DNA of 64,000 nucleotides, from assembly GCF_002013915.1 (NCBI RefSeq), contig NZ_MBTF01000036.1, positions 186,001 through 250,000 on the forward strand, read 5' to 3'. This document shows positions 60,660-64,000 of this stretch, piece after piece. Origin of the DNA: Mucilaginibacter pedocola (lineage in GTDB: Bacteria; Bacteroidota; Bacteroidia; Sphingobacteriales; Sphingobacteriaceae). The notes beneath the pieces were generated by a model that saw nothing but the letters and a program-made list of their open reading frames with translations, ran no database searches and was not told where the DNA came from. The stretch's first letter is position 1. Every line of letters begins with the position of its first letter. Both the position numbers and the translations under genes were made by a program.

Positions 60660-60835
60660 AGAAAATGTTCACTGTTGTCTCTTGATTCATTCCAGGTATA
60701 GCCTTCTTTGGGTTGTATAATAAATGCACTAACGATAGCCACTCGGGGATTATAAAAATAGATTTTGGCATGCCAAAGCAAAGTAAATACAACCGCAAAC
60801 AATATTACTCTTCCAAGTTCTTGTAGAGTTTTCAT
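60599..60835 (-). CDS. N-terminal part of the repeat protein (membrane anchor)
   Basis: A 78-aa frame starting MKTLQELGRVILFAVVFTLL, a single membrane helix, followed by IQPKEGYTWNESRDNS, which resembles the start of the repeat. The last ~15 residues (after the shift point near 60655) look out of frame. It overlaps the repeat frame by 61 nt. Read with the next entry, the intact protein would be about 325 aa, N-in and with repeats outside. Confidence 0.5.
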   Translation of the reverse strand: MKTLQELGRVILFAVVFTLLWHAKIYFYNPRVAIVSAFIIQPKEGYTWNESRDNSEHFLWENTEAIGHQEGKTRMQTQ

Positions 60836-60941
60836 ACTTTAAATTTTATTGAGACCGTACTGTCGGAGCTGTGTTCTTAGACAAAGCGGTCTATGTAAAT
60901 AAAAAACCATCAGACATCTTCCCTAAGCACAGCTTAGGCGA

Positions 60942-61724
60942 TTATTTAACCTCCTCAAAATCGTCAAATCCAGCCTCGTAAGCCTTTTGACCGTCGTCAG
61001 GATTGGAGGGTCTATGACTATAGGATCTGAAGCCAGCCGCCTCATTAGACTCTTTACCATTCACAAAAAACTCTTTCAAATTTTCATTGATGATTACCTT
61101 GTCGATTATATCTAGCATGGCATTGTCGCCTATATAGTAAGCACCTCTGTTACTTAGGGCATAAATTATGCTACAGATAAAAAGGAGTATCCCCAAGCTC
61201 TGACCAATTAGCATTAGCACAAAACCGATAACAAAAAACGGAAGAGGTTCAAGCATCGTTTCAATCTCGCGGATTGTAGCCGGGCGACCTGTGATCTGAA
61301 CATCTTTAAATCGCTTGTCTATATCTCCGCTATATTTACTGAATTTACCAAAGTCAAAACTTGACCTGGAACGTTTAATTTCTTTTCGCCTAAGCCAGCT
61401 GAAATACATGAAGGCGGCAAGAAATAAATACCATAAAATGTTCGTGCCGATTACATGCCAAAACCCTGAGCTTTCTCCGCCATAGCCAAAACCCCCGCGA
61501 AAAGTATTTTTAATACTATCGAGAATGAAGGGGATAAAGAGTAGGACGAAAGTGTTGATAATGCTGATCGTAAACGAGAAATATCGCTCGCCAAAGTTCT
61601 TCCTGATAAATACTTCCAAAAGCAATCTCGGACCGGAAGATATGCTGATAAAAAAGGTTACTAAAAATTCTTTTACTGGATTTTTGCGGCCGAATACCTC
61701 GCGGTAATAGTAATTTGTTCTCAT
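60942..61724 (-). CDS. ICE membrane protein
   Basis: A 260-aa protein with four or more membrane segments (FLVTFFISISSGPRLLL, TFVLLFIPFILDSI, NILWYLFLAAFMYFSWL, FVIGFVLMLIGQSLGILLFI) and a charged cytosolic C-terminus (DDGQKAYEAGFDDFEE). No family recognised. It lies 23 nt after the coupling-protein gene on the same strand and may help anchor the VirD4-like ATPase in the inner membrane. Confidence 0.75.
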   Translation of the reverse strand: MRTNYYYREVFGRKNPVKEFLVTFFISISSGPRLLLEVFIRKNFGERYFSFTISIINTFVLLFIPFILDSIKNTFRGGFGYGGESSGFWHVIGTNILWYLFLAAFMYFSWLRRKEIKRSRSSFDFGKFSKYSGDIDKRFKDVQITGRPATIREIETMLEPLPFFVIGFVLMLIGQSLGILLFICSIIYALSNRGAYYIGDNAMLDIIDKVIINENLKEFFVNGKESNEAAGFRSYSHRPSNPDDGQKAYEAGFDDFEEVK

Positions 61725-61747
61725 GATGTTTAGGTGTTATTTTGTGT

Positions 61748-63256
61748 TTATTGTTTCTGACGAAAAGTGAGTAGTTTAAAACTATAGCCGTTTTGTATAG
61801 CATCTCCCTGGCGATGAAGTATGCATTCAACAGCGTGATTATTTCTCGGGCTTCCAGTTTTCAACTGAATGAATGCTTCAGGGCGAACCAGGCGCATAAG
61901 CTGCTTACGGGTGGAGCTGCCAAAACTCGGAGTATCGTTGTAGTTTATACTTTCGGTTTTATCTACGATAAAGTCCTCGCCAATAAGCTTGGAGGCGTAT
62001 TCATTGGTTTCGATGTCAGCGTTGGCATGGAATATTTTAGTATTTAAGGTTCCAAGAAAGCTTTTAACCTTGTATGCAGATTTTTCTCCACCCATTGATG
62101 CATAATAGTTGGGCAGGTTCTGTGAGATATAAACGGTTGCTACACGACTGCTTCGTGCTGTTGCCTGAAAATCTGCATCGTGTTCATGTAAAAAATTCTG
62201 TGCTTCATCTGCCCACAAGAATACAGGGCGATCATTCTGATTCACGTCGCGCTGTTCCATACGCCGCTGCCATATATATTTGAACATGATTTGGCAATCG
62301 CGCCCGATTTTGTGGTAAAGCTTTACCGGTAAATTCAGCAGGATAATTTTCCCTTTTAAGCTATCATCAGGCGTGAAGTTAGAATTATAGCGACAGAAGA
62401 GTGAATAAACGGGTTCGCGGAGTAAACGAAACAGAAATCCAGAAAAGCTGAAGTCAATTATCGAGCGTGTTTTTTCGCTTAAGTTTTTAAAGCCATCCAT
62501 AAAGAACTGGTCAAGGAAGAAATATAACCTGGATTCAGGAACCCTTATGGTCATCTCTTTTTCATAGGCTTGTGGGTCAAGATCAAACCCATCTTGCTGC
62601 TCTTTTGTTAAAGTCTTATCCCATGCATCGATCAGTTTTTTTACTTTTTTGTGGGCGAGGTATATCGCCTTTTGGAACGCTTTGAATTTTCCTATCTCAC
62701 TTTCCGGTAACAGCTTTTCATTTTCCCTGGGAATGGTCTGAACAATGTCGTACATATGCTGTACCGAAAGTTCCCCATACGCTAACTTGCAAAGATCAAT
62801 AACATTAAAAATCAGTAAGTCGAGAGCATTTTCCCAAAAGGCATCGTCACTTTTTCCTGCGTCTTTTTCTTCACCGGCGCGAATTACCGTCTTCAACACC
62901 TGTACTATATTATCGGTAATAGCACTTTGACTCGCACTAAACTTTGTTTCGTATTCGAGAAAATTGAAGAAACGGTCGCCACCTGGTTCCACAATTATTA
63001 GATCATTTAAGCGTCCTGCATCATTGCAATATTTTATCCATTCTTTTTTTTCATCGGGTTTTACGGTCAGCACTAGTCCGCCAAAATTTGCTTTAAGGTA
63101 TTTTTCTGCTAATTTTTTTCCGGAACCAGAGGTCTTGCCTGACCCGATGCCTCCAAAAATTTGCACGCCCTCAACGGCGTTACGTATGGTCCAATAAGGG
63201 TTAGTTGCACTGTTTCCTAAGTCAAGAATGGTTTGATCCAAGTCGAAATTGTTCAC
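61748..63256 (-). CDS. VirD4/TraG-type conjugative coupling ATPase
   Basis: A 502-aa protein. Walker A GGIGSGKTSGSGKKLA (about residue 35) and Walker B RPVFLWADEAQNF (about 350) define an AAA+ ATPase of the type IV coupling family. Other conserved parts are RSIIDFSFSGFLFRLL and ARSSRVATVYISQNL. It lacks N-terminal membrane helices, so it likely relies on the adjacent membrane protein. It passes the relaxase-DNA complex to the secretion channel. Its start is about 60 nt after the preceding gene, with an AT-rich hairpin between (63273-63304). Confidence 0.92.
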   Translation of the reverse strand: MNNFDLDQTILDLGNSATNPYWTIRNAVEGVQIFGGIGSGKTSGSGKKLAEKYLKANFGGLVLTVKPDEKKEWIKYCNDAGRLNDLIIVEPGGDRFFNFLEYETKFSASQSAITDNIVQVLKTVIRAGEEKDAGKSDDAFWENALDLLIFNVIDLCKLAYGELSVQHMYDIVQTIPRENEKLLPESEIGKFKAFQKAIYLAHKKVKKLIDAWDKTLTKEQQDGFDLDPQAYEKEMTIRVPESRLYFFLDQFFMDGFKNLSEKTRSIIDFSFSGFLFRLLREPVYSLFCRYNSNFTPDDSLKGKIILLNLPVKLYHKIGRDCQIMFKYIWQRRMEQRDVNQNDRPVFLWADEAQNFLHEHDADFQATARSSRVATVYISQNLPNYYASMGGEKSAYKVKSFLGTLNTKIFHANADIETNEYASKLIGEDFIVDKTESINYNDTPSFGSSTRKQLMRLVRPEAFIQLKTGSPRNNHAVECILHRQGDAIQNGYSFKLLTFRQKQ

Positions 63257-63315
63257 TTGCGATAAGGGTTAAAGGTTATCGCAATATATTATTTTTATTA
63301 AAAAAATAATATGCT

Positions 63316-63996
63316 TTAAATATTTTTTTCTGCCTCTTCGCGTTCGAAGCTTGCGCGCAAAAATCTTCCGATCAAAGGTGAATTATTGGCAGCATCCAGC
63401 CCTTCATTTAAAAGTATTTCTTTATATCTTATTGCCACGAGAGCTTTCATATCCGCTGCAGCAACTTTGCCGCTGAACGCATTTAAATCCGATTTAATAT
63501 GCTCTCTCATATTTAGTTCAACGTCCAATGATTGCTCTAGTCTCGGTTCGTTTCCAAGCAGGTAAGTAAGCCTGTCTCGAATAATTTGGCCGTACGGATG
63601 GAATGTATCATAGTAATATTTAAGCTTCTTTTCATCCAGATGGCGATAAGCTATCGGCACCATATCTGCGTTTCGGATTGGCTTGATATGATCCTCTAAG
63701 GTTGCATAGAGTGCGCCATTATCTTCAATCGACCCCATTTTCGCTAAATAAGCGACGGCGCGAATTGCCGGCTCAAATTTTAGTAAACATTCTTGATGGG
63801 GAAGGTATCCCAGCATTACCCGAATAGCAGCATGCGCGTATTTTGACATTTCAGGATGTACTTCCGCTGTTTCGGTAAGTTCCCGCCATGAAACAACGTA
63901 GCGATTTTCTTGAATTATCGACTGCTCATATTTTTCTGCATCGCCACCAAAGTCACTATCTATAATACGCTGGCGATATTTATCGTCTTCGATCAT
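63316..63996 (-). CDS. conserved ICE hypothetical protein (start near window edge)
   Basis: A 226-aa frame (MIEDDKYRQRIIDSDFGGDA ... REEAEKNI), mainly helical with no signal or membrane segment. The first Met is only four bases from the end of the window, so the true start may lie outside. It is upstream of the coupling-protein gene on the same strand, probably part of the transfer operon. No motif identifies it. Confidence 0.6.
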   Translation of the reverse strand: MIEDDKYRQRIIDSDFGGDAEKYEQSIIQENRYVVSWRELTETAEVHPEMSKYAHAAIRVMLGYLPHQECLLKFEPAIRAVAYLAKMGSIEDNGALYATLEDHIKPIRNADMVPIAYRHLDEKKLKYYYDTFHPYGQIIRDRLTYLLGNEPRLEQSLDVELNMREHIKSDLNAFSGKVAAADMKALVAIRYKEILLNEGLDAANNSPLIGRFLRASFEREEAEKNI

Positions 63997-64000
63997 TCGA

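Larger units (their letters stand above)
6950..64000. mobile_element. integrative conjugative element (left part; right end outside window)
   Basis: The left border is the tRNA fragment plus integrase. The interior holds cargo (metal efflux, RiPP, defence-like genes), an AlpA-like excisionase, a primase-like protein, RadC-like protein, methyltransferase, ArdC, a MobF relaxase and a VirD4/TraG coupling protein. Mating-pair-formation genes are not seen and would be expected to the right of 64000. At least 57 kb is included. Relaxase plus coupling protein shows mobilisation; self-transfer is inferred. Confidence 0.75.

Noticed and set aside
60922..60938. CCTAAGC-ACA-GCTTAGG hairpin as a terminator
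   Set aside because: There is no T run on either strand and the stem is short.

Overview
The window comes from a Bacteroidota chromosome, most likely Sphingobacteriaceae (Mucilaginibacter/Pedobacter-like). Signs are a giant NHL-repeat protein with a gliding-motility/T9SS C-terminal domain, a CzcA pump fused to a TolC-like protein, a DUF6660 protein and a Bacteroidetes-type tyrosine integrase. No rRNA, CRISPR array, complete tRNA or transposase was seen.

Layout. 1-6.9 kb is ordinary chromosome: a 5'-truncated gene for a multi-propeller surface protein, a secreted CAP protein and one hypothetical gene. At 6950-6991 lies a 3' fragment of a CAT-anticodon tRNA gene, next to an integrase at 7.2 kb. 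This looks like the left attachment site of an integrative conjugative element (ICE) that fills the rest of the window and runs past its right edge.

Cargo. 8.5-12.3 kb: bestrophin channel, outer-membrane porin, Rieske protein and di-heme cytochrome. 24.2 down to 12.5 kb: one long minus-strand metal-homeostasis operon holding a DUF6660 protein, a tiny membrane protein, the CzcA-TolC fusion, CzcB, a P1B-4 type ATPase, a ZIP transporter, a 57-aa protein, an M50 site-2 protease, an HD hydrolase and a secreted protein. 24.3-26.6 kb: MgtC-like protein, O-methyltransferase, sigma-like protein and a His-rich secreted protein. 27.3-29.7 kb: a small putative RiPP locus with an XRE regulator, a perfect operator palindrome, a 39-aa precursor ending in a Cys-x-Cys tail and a radical SAM/SPASM maturase. 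30.3-38.2 kb: candidate defence genes, namely an HNH protein overlapping an Mrr-like protein and a 1286-aa TPR-GreAB-C-PIN conflict protein. 40.1-48.5 kb: a block that looks imported from Proteobacteria, with a second integrase that appears to have lost its catalytic arginine and a separate-gene CzcCBA efflux system with an isoprenylcysteine-methyltransferase-like protein.

ICE core. 48.8-64 kb holds an AlpA/excisionase-like protein, a primase-like toprim protein, a RadC-like protein, a cytosine methyltransferase split by a frameshift, two DUF2958 genes each preceded by a nearly identical 184-nt structured leader, ArdC, a DUF6879 trio, a MobF relaxase, membrane/repeat proteins and a VirD4/TraG coupling protein.

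The two least explained systems are the duplicated structured leaders at 51832-52015 and 52766-52949, where a covarying base pair is visible between copies, and the compact rSAM RiPP locus at 27.3-29.1 kb.
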